A DNA stretch of 64,000 nt from Planktothrix agardhii NIES-204 (GCA_003609755.1 AP017991.1:3459001-3523000); one strand, 5' to 3'; shown: positions 17,572 to 26,799, counted from the stretch's first letter. Numbers and translations: made by a program. Notes: a model not told the origin generated them from the sequence alone.

Positions 17572-19015
17572 TTGCACTTTCTCCAAATATAAATACACTT
17601 TCTTAAAGATTCCCGTCCATGTATTCCCATTTGTTGGCTACTATTTCCTTTCCCATTGGGTAATACTAAAATATTTTCAATATAAAATCCTAATTCCTCC
17701 GCTATTTTTGAGAGGATTAAATCTACAGAAATACTGACCCCGGCATAACGAACATTATCATTTACCATAATTAAAGGTGTATCAGGTTTCATGACTCTAC
17801 AACACTCTTGAATCACACAAGCCATTTCATAAAAATAGCCTCTGATCATTCTAGTAATTCCATTATTATTTAATAAACCTTGCGCTTTTTGTTCCTCTAA
17901 GTAATTTAAAATAGATTGTAATAGATCTTGATTGTCTGTGATATTAATTGCTGTTTTCCATTCTGGATTTATTTTCAATAAATCTTTAGCTTTATTTTCC
18001 ACAGTACAACTTAACATCTGTTGTCTAAGTTGGAGCAGTTCTTTTTCATTCACGCCAAGTAACGCTAATTCTAACGCATAGGTTCGAGTATAGTCATAAC
18101 GATTACAATAAGGAGGAGAAGTAATCACTGCATTATAGACATTTTCAGGTAAGGTAGGGAGAATATCCAAACATGAACCTTTATAAAGTTTAAGAATTCC
18201 TTTCTGTTGATGCTTAGAAAACAGTTCTAATTGTTGACTCGGTGGCTGAATATCCTGAATAATTTCATCCAGTTTATTAACAATAGCCTGTTCAAAGTTG
18301 AGGATTTTTCCTTTGTTAAAAGGTATTTTCCCTTGTTGATGGTTTGATCGATAATCCCATCGCAAATATTGACCATCTTTGCGAGTATAACTAACTTCTT
18401 CTAATACACATAATAAGGCAAAACGTAATAGGCTTTTACCTGTTCATTTTCTTGAAATAAAGCAACCCTGTATTTTTCAATAGATGCTTTTGTTTCTTCA
18501 GGATAAGCACTTTTTGTAATTCTCAGTTCGGGTAAAGGATCTAACTCTTTTGTTTCTAGCCAAGGTTTTTGATTTTTCCAGTATTGAATTCTGGTTAAAT
18601 CTTCTAAACTTAAATCTAAATCAATGATTTTTCTAGTATTGATAATTTCCTGACCAATGGGAAGTAATTCGATTCCTTCCGCATTAATTCCCTGAGAATT
18701 AGCAGCAAATAAAGTTGTTCCACTCCCCGCAAAGGGATCTAAAATATTACCCTGATTAATATTGTACTTTTCTAGTAAATATTCAACTAGAGAGGCTGAG
18801 AATGCTTCTTTATATTTAAAACACCGATAAAGAGCTTTAGTTTTATTCCCTTGAAAACTAACTAAGGTTCGATTTAGTTCTGAATTTAAAATTAACTGTT
18901 CTGAGAAATATTGTTGGAGTTGGTTATCTAAACAGGTAATTTGATCAAGGTTAGATAGTTGTGAGTCTCTACAATTTTGAGAAAGTGGCTCTAGTAACAC
19001 AGGTTTATCAGTCAA
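17568..19015 (-). pseudogene. DNA methyltransferase broken by a one-base frameshift
   Basis: Two frames make one SAM-dependent DNA methyltransferase. The first (19015 to 18401, TTG start) holds the SAM-binding DPFAGSGTTL motif near residue 93. The second (to 17568) holds the catalytic [13 protein letters not shown] motif. At the four-A run (plus strand T-run 18434-18437) the product leaves the NEQVK frame; one extra A would give [23 protein letters not shown], which runs straight into the second frame. SPPY suggests an amino-methyltransferase of the N4-cytosine type, but N6-adenine is not excluded. Motif I precedes motif IV, as in alpha or gamma orders. Either a real inactivating deletion or a sequencing error. 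It is coupled to the gene at 17194-17571. Confidence 0.85.
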
Positions 19016-19140
19016 GGGATGAATAGAAATATTATTAATAATATCATAAAACTCAAGAGAACCCTAGTCTAAAGCAAAATAGAACCTTTCCCTTTTGTTA
19101 TAATCAACATATAACCTGACTTTTAATCCCCTACCCCATA

Positions 19141-19821
19141 ATGCTATTAAAATACAATCCTGGTCTTTGTTTACCTTCTGCGGAAGATTTACCCGATTCT
19201 GATGATACGCCTGTGGATAACGAACTGCAAGATTTAATCCCCGGACTCCTGAAAATTCTCCTAGCTTCTATTTGGTCTGAACGCATGGATTGGTTTTTTG
19301 GGGTTGATATGGGAATCTATTATGATCCTGAACAACCTGCTATTGTTCCCGATGGCTTTTTAAGTGTGGGTGTTCCTCGAATTATTGATGAAGATTTACG
19401 CTTGAGTTATGTCCTTTGGGAAGAACAAGAAGTCCCAATTCTGATTATTGAGGTGGTGTCTCACAAACGCCGGGGAGAATATACGAAAAAGAAACAGTTT
19501 TATGCAGAAATAGGGGCATTATATTATGTGGTTTATAATCCCCTACGCAAACGAAAACCGCCTTTAGAAGTTTATAAACTGGAAAATGGCACATACCAAT
19601 TGCAAGCGGGTGAACGAGTTTGGTTGCCGGAATTACAGTTAGGTATTGGTCGAGAACGGGGAACCCATGTAGGAATTACCAGAGATTGGTTATATTGGTA
19701 TAATCAACAGGGAAACCGTTATTTAACCGCCGAAGAACGTCTGCAACAATCTCAACAAAAAATACAACAACTGGAAGAACAATTACGACGTTTAGGAATT
19801 AATCCTAATCAACTAGATTAA
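19141..19821 (+). CDS. Uma2 family endonuclease-like protein
   Basis: 226 residues of the Uma2 (DUF820) group, PD-(D/E)XK-fold proteins hugely expanded in cyanobacteria with poorly known roles. Family hallmarks: DDTPVDNELQ near residue 22, a VPDGFLSVGV block near 75 carrying the catalytic Asp, PILIIEVVSHKR near 103 with the E-x-K-like site, KKKQFYAEIGALYYVVYNP near 121, and a coiled-coil C-terminus (QQSQQKIQQLEEQLRRLG). A second, diverged copy lies at 60358-61101. It is divergent from the broken methyltransferase. Confidence 0.9.
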   Translation: MLLKYNPGLCLPSAEDLPDSDDTPVDNELQDLIPGLLKILLASIWSERMDWFFGVDMGIYYDPEQPAIVPDGFLSVGVPRIIDEDLRLSYVLWEEQEVPILIIEVVSHKRRGEYTKKKQFYAEIGALYYVVYNPLRKRKPPLEVYKLENGTYQLQAGERVWLPELQLGIGRERGTHVGITRDWLYWYNQQGNRYLTAEERLQQSQQKIQQLEEQLRRLGINPNQLD

Positions 19822-19864
19822 TATTAATTTGGAGAATTGTTGCCAATAAAATTAATTTCCTAAC

Positions 19865-19892
19865 GTAGAGACGTACCATGGTAAGTCTCTAC
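19865..19892. repeat. Near-perfect palindrome
   Basis: GTAGAGAC at 19865-19872 and GTCTCTAC at 19885-19892 flank an inner TACCATGGTA palindrome. It lies 43 bases after the Uma2 stop, in the 270-base gap before purB. It is similar in form to dispersed GTAGAGAC repeats known in cyanobacterial intergenic DNA. It could fold as a terminator in RNA, although there is no T-run after it. Confidence 0.6.
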
Positions 19893-20091
19893 AATAATTT
19901 GGAAACTTTTTAAGGGTTGCGATCGCTAATCCACATCAAAAGTTAAAATAGGATAGTTGTGCTAAATGGGATGTTAGTGACGTCGCTCGGATGCAGTGGA
20001 TAGGAAATTGGGCTACAACTGTTTCACCAGTCTACTGTTGAACGATTAACGTCTGTTTTAACATCAAAGCGATAAAATCCAAACCCAGAAT

Positions 20092-21387
20092 ATGATAGAA
20101 CGGTATACTTTGCCCGAAATGGGCAATTTGTGGACAGAGACTTACAAGCTACAAACTTGGTTACAAGTGGAAATAGCCGTCTGTGAGGCCCAGGCGGAGT
20201 TAGGATATATTCCATCGGAAGCCGTTGAGGAAATTAAGGCTAAGGCGAATTTTGATATCAAGCGGGTGCTGGAAATTGAGGCAGAAGTCCGCCATGACAT
20301 GATTGCCTTTTTAACCAATGTTAACGAATATGTTGGGGATGCCGGACGCTACATTCATTTAGGCTTAACCAGTTCTGATGTCTTGGATACGGCCTTAGCG
20401 TTGCAATTAGTGGCCAGTGTGGATGTGTTGTTAGAACGCACGGAAGCCTTAAGTCAGGCTATTCGTTACCAAGCGCAACAACATCGAGATACAGTAATGA
20501 TCGGGAGATCCCATGGTATCCACGCTGAACCTATCACCTTTGGGTTTAAATTAGCCGGATGGTTAGCGGAAGTTTTTCGTAACCGGGAACGTTTGGTGCG
20601 TCTGCGTCAAACCGTGGCGGTGGGCAAAATTTCTGGGGCGGTGGGAACCTATGCTAACGTTGATCCTAGGGTAGAAGCAATCGCTTGTCGCAATTTAGGA
20701 CTCGAACCCGATACCGCTTCCACCCAAGTTATTTCCCGGGATATTCATGCGGAATATGTGCAAACTTTAGCGTTATTAGCCGCGAGTATTGAACGGTTTG
20801 CGGTAGAAATTCGTAACCTGCAACGCACCGATGTTTTAGAAGTAGAAGAATTTTTTGCTAAAGGTCAAAAAGGTTCCTCTGCGATGCCCCATAAACGCAA
20901 CCCTATTCGCAGTGAACGCTTAACAGGAATGGCGCGAATTATTCGGGGAAATGCGGTGGCTGCATTAGAAAATGTTGCCCTCTGGCATGAACGGGATATT
21001 TCCCATAGTTGCGTTGAACGAATGATCTTACCTGATTCTTCAACTGTGGCTCATTTTATGTTAGTTGAACTCACGGATTTAGTCAAGAATCTGTTAGTTT
21101 ATCCTGAAAATATGCAGCGCAATATGAACCTTTATGGCGGTGTTGTCTTTAGTCAACGGGTATTATTAACCTTAGTTGAAAAAGGAATTAACCGCGAAGA
21201 AGCCTACAAAATTGTTCAATCTTGCGCCCATATTGCCTGGAATCAAACCGATGGAGATTTCCAATCTTTAATTAGAGAAAATGAACAAGTTAAAGCAACA
21301 TTATCTCCCACAGAAATTGATACTTGTTTTGATCCTAAACATCACTTGAAAAACCTCGATCAAATCTATCAACGTTTAGACATATAA
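20092..21387 (+). CDS. purB: Adenylosuccinate lyase
   Basis: Cleaves adenylosuccinate to AMP and SAICAR to AICAR in purine synthesis; a cytosolic homotetramer of the fumarase/aspartase superfamily. 431 residues, the usual length. The family signature SSAMPHKRNP lies near residues 263-272 with the catalytic Ser loop in front. TSSDVLDTALALQL near 101 and GRSHGIHAEPITFG near 140, with the catalytic His, are also clear. It begins MIERYTLPEMGNLWTE, typical of the bacterial type. It appears to be monocistronic, followed by GAAACC-type repeats. Confidence 0.97.
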   Translation: MIERYTLPEMGNLWTETYKLQTWLQVEIAVCEAQAELGYIPSEAVEEIKAKANFDIKRVLEIEAEVRHDMIAFLTNVNEYVGDAGRYIHLGLTSSDVLDTALALQLVASVDVLLERTEALSQAIRYQAQQHRDTVMIGRSHGIHAEPITFGFKLAGWLAEVFRNRERLVRLRQTVAVGKISGAVGTYANVDPRVEAIACRNLGLEPDTASTQVISRDIHAEYVQTLALLAASIERFAVEIRNLQRTDVLEVEEFFAKGQKGSSAMPHKRNPIRSERLTGMARIIRGNAVAALENVALWHERDISHSCVERMILPDSSTVAHFMLVELTDLVKNLLVYPENMQRNMNLYGGVVFSQRVLLTLVEKGINREEAYKIVQSCAHIAWNQTDGDFQSLIRENEQVKATLSPTEIDTCFDPKHHLKNLDQIYQRLDI

Positions 21388-21390
21388 AAA

Positions 21391-21457
21391 GAAACCGGGT
21401 TTCTTCTCCTAACTTCTGGGATAAAATCAATATATTTCCTTCGGAAACCCGGTTTCT
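21391..21457. repeat. Pair of GAAACCSGGTTTC palindromes after purB
   Basis: Two self-complementary 14-base units, GAAACCGGGTTTCT (21391-21404) and GAAACCCGGTTTCT (21444-21457), begin 4 bases after the purB stop. The units also pair with each other, giving a larger stem. The same unit follows other genes in the window (4175, 27107, 29759). Likely a dispersed intergenic repeat with terminator activity. Confidence 0.65.
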
Positions 21458-21487
21458 AACTAATTACATCACCATCATTTTAACCCT

Positions 21488-21903
21488 ATGCTTTCTAAAC
21501 TCTTGATGCGATTATTCTTATTTTTACTCCTAATTTTGGGTATTAACTGTAATTCCGTTCATGCTCAAAATTTAAACGCCCCTCCTGCTTCTCCTCCTGC
21601 TTCCCCTCCTCCCCTAGTAATTCAAGATTATAACCAAGTGCCAGAAACAGACAAATTAGTTGATATTAAAAGCGTTAACCTGAATATTCGTCACGATATT
21701 CGCTACGCCACAACCAACAATTTTTTAAAGAAAAAAATCTATTCTGTTCCCCGATGTTTATTACGTTCTGATGTTGCCCAACGGTTATCAAGAGTTCAAC
21801 AGGATAAGGATTTATTCCCTTAATTACAGAATGGTGGCATTTTGATGCCCCCGGATGGGATAAATACGGCCTTTTGGATATTCCTTTAGAAAATATTCGT
21901 TAA
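21488..21903 (+). pseudogene. D-alanyl-D-alanine dipeptidase (VanX/DdpX-like), internally deleted
   Basis: The first frame starts at the ATG 21488 with a signal peptide (hydrophobic LLMRLFLFLLLILGINCNSVHA), a proline-rich linker and the VanX-type start VDIKSVNLNIRHDIRYATTNNFLKKK. It stops at 21823 after VQQDKDLFP. In another frame, at 21824-21903, ITEWWHFDAPGWDKYGLLDIPLENIR follows, which is the family's C-terminal EWWHFD zinc-site motif. The middle of the enzyme, including the SxHxxGxAxD zinc site, is missing, so a deletion joined the two ends out of frame. It would have cut D-Ala-D-Ala during wall recycling. Confidence 0.85.
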
Positions 21904-22058
21904 AATAAATAATGCTCAAACCTTAATAGGGAACTCTTTTCTTTCCTATTCCCTGTTCTCTACTATACAATAGTGAGGTGCAAGACCTTATGGGAGTTGG
22001 GGGTTGTAAAGCCCCCCTCGACCCCTAATTTACCCCCTAAATTGAAAATAATAGAAGT

Positions 22059-24155
22059 ATGAGTTCCACAATCACAGAAAACCCGCTATTAATTGGTCAG
22101 GGATTACCCCCTTTTGAACAGATTACACCCGATCAGGTTGTCCCTGGAATCACCCAACTGTTAACTGAATTAGAACAGGATCTTATTCAGTTAGAAACTG
22201 ATGTAAAACCCACTTGGAAGGATTTAGTTGAACCTTTAGAAAAACTACAGGAACGGTTAACCTGGAGTTGGGGAATTGTGGGTCATTTAATGGGTGTTAA
22301 AAATAGCCCTGAACTGAGAACAGCCCATGCAACGGTTCAGCCTAATATTGTTCAATTTATCAATAAACTAAATCAAAGTAAAGCAATTTATCAGGCTTTT
22401 AAACAGTTAAGAAATAGCGATGAATGGGATAATTTAGATTCGGCTCAACAACGAATTGTGAATACGGCTTTACGAGATGCTGAATTATCTGGAGTTGGAT
22501 TAGAAGGAGAAGATCGCGATCGCTTTAATACCATTCAGTTAGAATTAGCCGAGCTTTCCACTAAGTTTTCTAATCACGTTTTAGACGCAACAAAAGCCTT
22601 TAGTTTAACCTTAACAACACCGGAAGAAATCGCCGGATTACCCCCAAGTTTACTCAGTTTAGCTGCTCAAGCTGCCCGTTCATCGGGGTCAGAAAATGCC
22701 ACCGCCGAAAACGGCCCCTGGCGAATTACTTTAGATTTACCTAGTTTTAGTCCTTTCTTAAAATATAGTCAGAGGAGAGACTTACGGGAACAAGTTTATC
22801 GAGGTTATATTAGTCGGGCGGCGAGTGGGGAATGGAATAATTTTCCCTTAATTGAAAGAATTTTAGAACTCAAAAAACAGAAAGCCAATATTCTCGGTTT
22901 CAATAGTTTTGCCGAACTGAGTTTAAAGAGTAAAATGGCTCCCAATGTGGAAGCAGTAGAAGCATTATTAGAAGAATTACGCCTTGTTAGTTATCAAGCA
23001 ACTCAACAGGAATTTCAAGATTTAAAAGCCTTTGCACGGTCAAAAGGAGCGACGGAAGCCGAGAATTTACAACATTGGGATATTGGCTTTTGGTCAGAAC
23101 GACAACGGGAAGAAAAATTTGCCTTTACCGATGAAGAATTACGGCCTTATTTTTCCTTACCTCAAGTGTTAGATGGGTTATTTGGATTAGTTCAACGTAT
23201 CTTTGGAATTACGATTATTCCCGCCGATGGTCAAGCCCCGATTTGGCATCCAGAAGTCCGTTATTTTCAAGTAGCTAATTCAAGCGGAAATCCAATCGCA
23301 TTTTTCTATTTAGATGCCTATAGTCGCCCCGTAGAAAAGCGAGGAGGGGCATGGATGGATGATTGTATTAACCGGGCTAAATTCGTCGAAAATGGCGAAA
23401 CTAAAATCCGATTACCTGTTGCTTATTTACAATGTAATCAAACGCCCCCGGTGGATGATAAACCTAGTTTAATGACCTTTGGAGAGGTAGAAACCTTATT
23501 TCATGAATTTGGTCATGGCCTGCAACATATGTTAACTATTGTTGACTATCCTGGGGCGGCGGGAATTAATAATGTGGAATGGGATGCTGTAGAATTGCCT
23601 AGCCAATTTATGGAAAATTGGTGTTATGATCAAGCCACATTATTTGGTATGGCAAAACATTATCAAACCGGAGAAACTTTACCCGAACATTATTATCAAA
23701 AGTTATTAGCGGCTAAAACCTACATGAGTGGGACAGCCATGTTAAGACAGTTACATTTTGCCTTGCTGGATATCGAATTACATCACCGTTATCAACCCGG
23801 AGGGAATGAAACTATTAACGATGTTCGTAACCGGATTGCCGAGAATACTATGGTTTTAAAACCTATAGTTGAAGATGCGTTTTTATGCGCCTTTGGTCAT
23901 ATTTTTGCCGGGGGTTATGCGGCTGGATATTATAGTTATAAATGGGCAGAAGTATTAAGTGCTGATGCCTTTGCCGCCTTTGAAGAAGCAGGATTAGATA
24001 ATGAAAATGCGGTATCTGAAACCGGGAAACGCTTCCGAAATACGGTATTAGCTCTGGGGGGAAGTTTGCATCCCATGGAAGTATTTAAAGCCTTCCGAGG
24101 ACGGGAACCAAGTACAAAACCTTTATTAATTCATAGTGGTTTAATTGCGGCTTAG
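22059..24155 (+). CDS. prlC: M3 family oligopeptidase (oligopeptidase A-like)
   Basis: 698-residue zinc metallopeptidase of the M3 thimet oligopeptidase family, which degrades short peptides in the cytosol, including cleaved signal and transit peptides. The zinc site HEFGH is at residues 482-486 in LFHEFGHGLQHML, and the third ligand Glu lies in NVEWDAVELPSQFMENW about 25 residues later. The C-terminal FGHIFAGGYAAGYYSYKWAEVLSADAFAAF block is also diagnostic. There is no signal peptide. The stop is followed by a heptamer repeat array, then a convergent gene. Confidence 0.94.
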   Translation: MSSTITENPLLIGQGLPPFEQITPDQVVPGITQLLTELEQDLIQLETDVKPTWKDLVEPLEKLQERLTWSWGIVGHLMGVKNSPELRTAHATVQPNIVQFINKLNQSKAIYQAFKQLRNSDEWDNLDSAQQRIVNTALRDAELSGVGLEGEDRDRFNTIQLELAELSTKFSNHVLDATKAFSLTLTTPEEIAGLPPSLLSLAAQAARSSGSENATAENGPWRITLDLPSFSPFLKYSQRRDLREQVYRGYISRAASGEWNNFPLIERILELKKQKANILGFNSFAELSLKSKMAPNVEAVEALLEELRLVSYQATQQEFQDLKAFARSKGATEAENLQHWDIGFWSERQREEKFAFTDEELRPYFSLPQVLDGLFGLVQRIFGITIIPADGQAPIWHPEVRYFQVANSSGNPIAFFYLDAYSRPVEKRGGAWMDDCINRAKFVENGETKIRLPVAYLQCNQTPPVDDKPSLMTFGEVETLFHEFGHGLQHMLTIVDYPGAAGINNVEWDAVELPSQFMENWCYDQATLFGMAKHYQTGETLPEHYYQKLLAAKTYMSGTAMLRQLHFALLDIELHHRYQPGGNETINDVRNRIAENTMVLKPIVEDAFLCAFGHIFAGGYAAGYYSYKWAEVLSADAFAAFEEAGLDNENAVSETGKRFRNTVLALGGSLHPMEVFKAFRGREPSTKPLLIHSGLIAA

Positions 24156-24158
24156 TAA

Positions 24159-24244
24159 TCAGTCATCAGTCAAATGTTACAACCTATTTAGGATTGCTAT
24201 ATTAACTGATGACTGATGACTGATGACTGATGACTGATGACTGA
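24159..24244. repeat. Heptamer tandem repeat array with inverted counterpart
   Basis: Five full CTGATGA heptamers run from 24206 to 24240, with partial units on either side. A short opposite-strand counterpart, TCAGTCATCAGTCA, lies at 24159-24172, so the RNA could fold into a stem. It fills the gap between the convergent M3 peptidase and the repeat-tailed protein. It is of the short tandemly repeated repetitive (STRR) type known from cyanobacteria; the units are too short and unspaced for a CRISPR. Confidence 0.85.
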
Positions 24245-24251
24245 CCACAGC

Positions 24252-26387
24252 TTATTCCAAGAATAAATTAGGATCTGGTGCATTATTTTCACTACTGGGG
24301 GCGGGTTCCGGTGCGGGTTCCGGTGCGGGTTCCGGTGCGGGTGCGGGTGCAATCTCCTGAGTCGGAGGTGCTGCGGGTTCGGAATAGCTAGGTTGTGAAT
24401 AACTAGGTTCAGAATAACTAGGCTCGGAATAACTAGGTTCAGAATTGTTAGAATAGCCCGAATCATTGGAGTAGCTAGGTTCGGAATAGCTGGGTTCGGA
24501 ATTGTTAGAATAGCCCGAATCATTAGAGTAGGAATCTTGATATACGGGACGGGCGGGTTCGGTGGGGGCTTGTTGGATCGCAAGCGACGCATCTCTTTCG
24601 GCCGCCCAACCTGCCACCGCCCCTTGAGCTTCAGAATATAATGCCCGACCATATCGAATTTGAGTAGCTTCGGCGATCGCCCCACTCAGATTTCCCTTTT
24701 TCGCTAAATTATAAGCTCGATCCAAAATCGGCCGATCTTCGGCGGTTTGAACCGTGGCCACCCAACCGAAAACTTTATCCTGTGCCTGCTTATACAACGC
24801 TCGACGGTTGCCAATTTTAGAGGCTTTGTCAATTGCAGCACTCAGATTGCCTGCCTTGGCCAAGGCTAAAGCTTCATTAAGGACAGGCTGATCTTCAATA
24901 ATCTCAATCCGTTTGTTCCATTCGGCAATTAAGGTTTGAGCCTCCACCCGCAAGGGACGCCCCAAAGCCACCTGACGGGCTTGTTGTACCGCCAGGGAAT
25001 ATCCTTCCGGGGTTTCCGTCTGGGCTAACCGTTGCGCTAAAGCCAGATAGGGCCGATCCTCAAGACGTTGAATTTCCTTACGCCAATGGGCGACTAAGGT
25101 TTGAGCATGAACCCGCCGAGGCTGTTGGGGGGTAATCATCTGAGCTTGATCAATCGCCAATTGTAAGGCTAAAGGGTGTTCAATATTTGCCACCGCCGTT
25201 GCCAATTGTAAACTGATTAGATCTTGGATTTGTCCTGAGACTTCTGTGGAAGTAACTTTTGCTTCTTCGTAGGGAAGCTGATTATTCCCCATTTTATCCA
25301 GAGTCGCTTGTCCTTCCCAGAGAATCGCCATTTGTTGCCAAATAGATTTGCTACTGGCTTGATTCCAACTGAGGGCTTTCACTTCCGCCATTAAAATTAA
25401 ATTTTGCGCTTCTGAATATAAAGGAGAATAGTTAGGAACTAAACCCGCAATTTTTGTTAAACCCTCTATATTTTTTTCCTTTAATTGTTTAGTGGCTAAA
25501 TCAAGTAAAGATCGACTCCAATTTTTAATTTCTTTAATTGCGCCCGCTTGAATATAAAGTTTTTGATCAATTTGATTAGCTAAGGCGATCGCTTCGGCTA
25601 ACTTTTCCGGGGTATTTTCCTTCGCCAACTCCCTAGCTTCATTCAGACGTTGATTCCCTTGACGCTCTAAGCTCAAACGATCCATGACTTCATTAAACCG
25701 TTTTTCACTCCAATGACTATTATTTAATTTGGATAAAGCCTGGGCATATTCAAAGGCTTTACTCCAATCTAATGCCTTCATTGCTTCTTGGGCTTTGTCA
25801 TAAATTTTTTGCCCCTGACCCCAATTATTTTTCCATCCCTCAATAGCGACGGCCACCGATTCATAAGCGGGGGTATTTTTCGGTACAATATTAACAATGG
25901 CTATGGCATCCTCTAAATTTCCGGTTTCAATCTTCTTCTCTGCAATTGTAATTAAAGTCTGTGACCACTCTTGCATTTTTTTCTGCGCCAGTCCCTGGAG
26001 AGGATGGTCAGCCGGCCAACTAGCAACCAGGGCAAAGGCTTGACGTAAGGGTTCAATTTTGCCCGACTTTGTAGCCATATCAGCACAATACAAATGTTCG
26101 CTATCGGGAGATAGGGAGGAAATATCCTCACAGTTTGGCACGGGTGGCATTGTCAATAACCACAACAACGCCCCTGTCCCCATCGTCCCAAACCCCAGCA
26201 AGACAATCAGCCAGAGAAATGGCCAACCCCAAAACCAAGCCGGAAGTTTCAACGGGATTTTTTTCTGGGTCTTGGCGGTTTCCTCTACCGGGGTTTCTAA
26301 AGCATTTTCCGATAGGATAGGACTCGAAACTTCCTCATTGGTTTCTGATGGAGAGACATGGGTTTTGTCAAACTGTGGCATTGTCAT
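24252..26387 (-). CDS. Single-pass membrane protein with helical repeats and low-complexity tail
   Basis: 711 residues. A polar N-terminus (1-45) precedes one membrane segment at about 48-78 (WFWGWPFLWLIVLLGFG...). The large external part, about 80-620, is made of helical repeats of roughly 50-70 residues; repeated phrases include EDRPILDRAYNLAKKGNLSGAI and RRALYKQAQ/GRALYSEAQ. The tail has SEPSYSEPSYSN-type repeats and then Pro-Ala-Glu repeats. Such proteins are often auto-annotated in cyanobacteria as chromosome segregation ATPases, but there is no Walker motif here, so that name is not supported. A scaffold or periplasmic TPR-like role is plausible. It is convergent with prlC. Confidence 0.75.
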   Translation of the reverse strand: MTMPQFDKTHVSPSETNEEVSSPILSENALETPVEETAKTQKKIPLKLPAWFWGWPFLWLIVLLGFGTMGTGALLWLLTMPPVPNCEDISSLSPDSEHLYCADMATKSGKIEPLRQAFALVASWPADHPLQGLAQKKMQEWSQTLITIAEKKIETGNLEDAIAIVNIVPKNTPAYESVAVAIEGWKNNWGQGQKIYDKAQEAMKALDWSKAFEYAQALSKLNNSHWSEKRFNEVMDRLSLERQGNQRLNEARELAKENTPEKLAEAIALANQIDQKLYIQAGAIKEIKNWSRSLLDLATKQLKEKNIEGLTKIAGLVPNYSPLYSEAQNLILMAEVKALSWNQASSKSIWQQMAILWEGQATLDKMGNNQLPYEEAKVTSTEVSGQIQDLISLQLATAVANIEHPLALQLAIDQAQMITPQQPRRVHAQTLVAHWRKEIQRLEDRPYLALAQRLAQTETPEGYSLAVQQARQVALGRPLRVEAQTLIAEWNKRIEIIEDQPVLNEALALAKAGNLSAAIDKASKIGNRRALYKQAQDKVFGWVATVQTAEDRPILDRAYNLAKKGNLSGAIAEATQIRYGRALYSEAQGAVAGWAAERDASLAIQQAPTEPARPVYQDSYSNDSGYSNNSEPSYSEPSYSNDSGYSNNSEPSYSEPSYSEPSYSQPSYSEPAAPPTQEIAPAPAPEPAPEPAPEPAPSSENNAPDPNLFLE

Positions 26388-26428
26388 GACTTCGCCTTAC
26401 TTCGGTACGATCTTTCAAAGTTGCCTTA

Positions 26429-26496
26429 TTGACATCCTCACCGCCCTAAAAGCGCGACGATTCCTAAATCTCACGATTTAGGTTTGGTGCTTTTTT
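26429..26496 (-). mobile_element. Orphan right end of an IS200/IS605-family element
   Basis: Read on the minus strand, the segment has an AGCACC start, a CCTAAATC-GTGA-GATTTAGG hairpin (plus 26463-26482) and a GCGGTGAGGATGTCAA end (plus 26429-26444). This pattern is typical of the right end of IS200/IS605 and IS1341-type elements, where it forms the 3' part of tnpB and its omega RNA. No tnpA or tnpB is present, and the nearest gene (24252-26387) is unrelated, so this is a solo end or decayed copy. Recognition is from the characteristic GGTGAGGATGTC terminus and hairpin. Confidence 0.55.
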
Positions 26497-26644
26497 GCAA
26501 CTGCCTCCACATTCTAATACAAAGCCTAACTACGAAGTTAAAGATTTTAGACCTAATTTTTCGATAATGGTGGGAAGCTTTGACATATCCCTGAGTAGTT
26601 GTGGTGCTGGTGTTCAAAACTCTGTTTGTCCAGTAGCTTAGACT

Positions 26645-26788
26645 AAAGCGATTATCAAACAGTTAGTGACATTACGGCAAGGAACGGTTAAAGCTGAAAA
26701 TGAAGGTTAGGGAAAAGGATCTATTTTTACTATTAATTTTCCCTTGCAAAAATCTTCCTATTTAACCTCTTTTAATTCAATTAATTAG
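26645..26788 (+). pseudogene. C-terminal remnant of a sensor histidine kinase
   Basis: The frame reads IIKQLVTLRQGTVKAENEG, an in-frame stop (26711), then GKGSIFTINFPLQKS. This is the last part of an HATPase domain (the G2 box, normally GxGKGSTFTVxLPL). Everything upstream of it (dimerisation domain, N box, G1 box) is gone and the G2 box is interrupted by the stop. It lies between an IS605 end remnant and the gene at 26800, whose start codon is only 11 bases after it. Confidence 0.7.
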
Positions 26789-26799
26789 GAATTTTAATC

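Noticed and set aside
24205-24244. Possible CRISPR array
   Set aside because: Units are seven bases long and contiguous with no spacers and no cas genes in the window.
24197-24685. 162-residue minus-strand frame rich in PNPAIPNL repeats
   Set aside because: It is an out-of-frame reading of the repeat tail of the membrane protein and the heptamer array; low complexity and no start context.
26567-26642. 25-residue frame starting MVGSFDISLSS
   Set aside because: No ribosome-binding site or family resemblance; it lies in decayed DNA.
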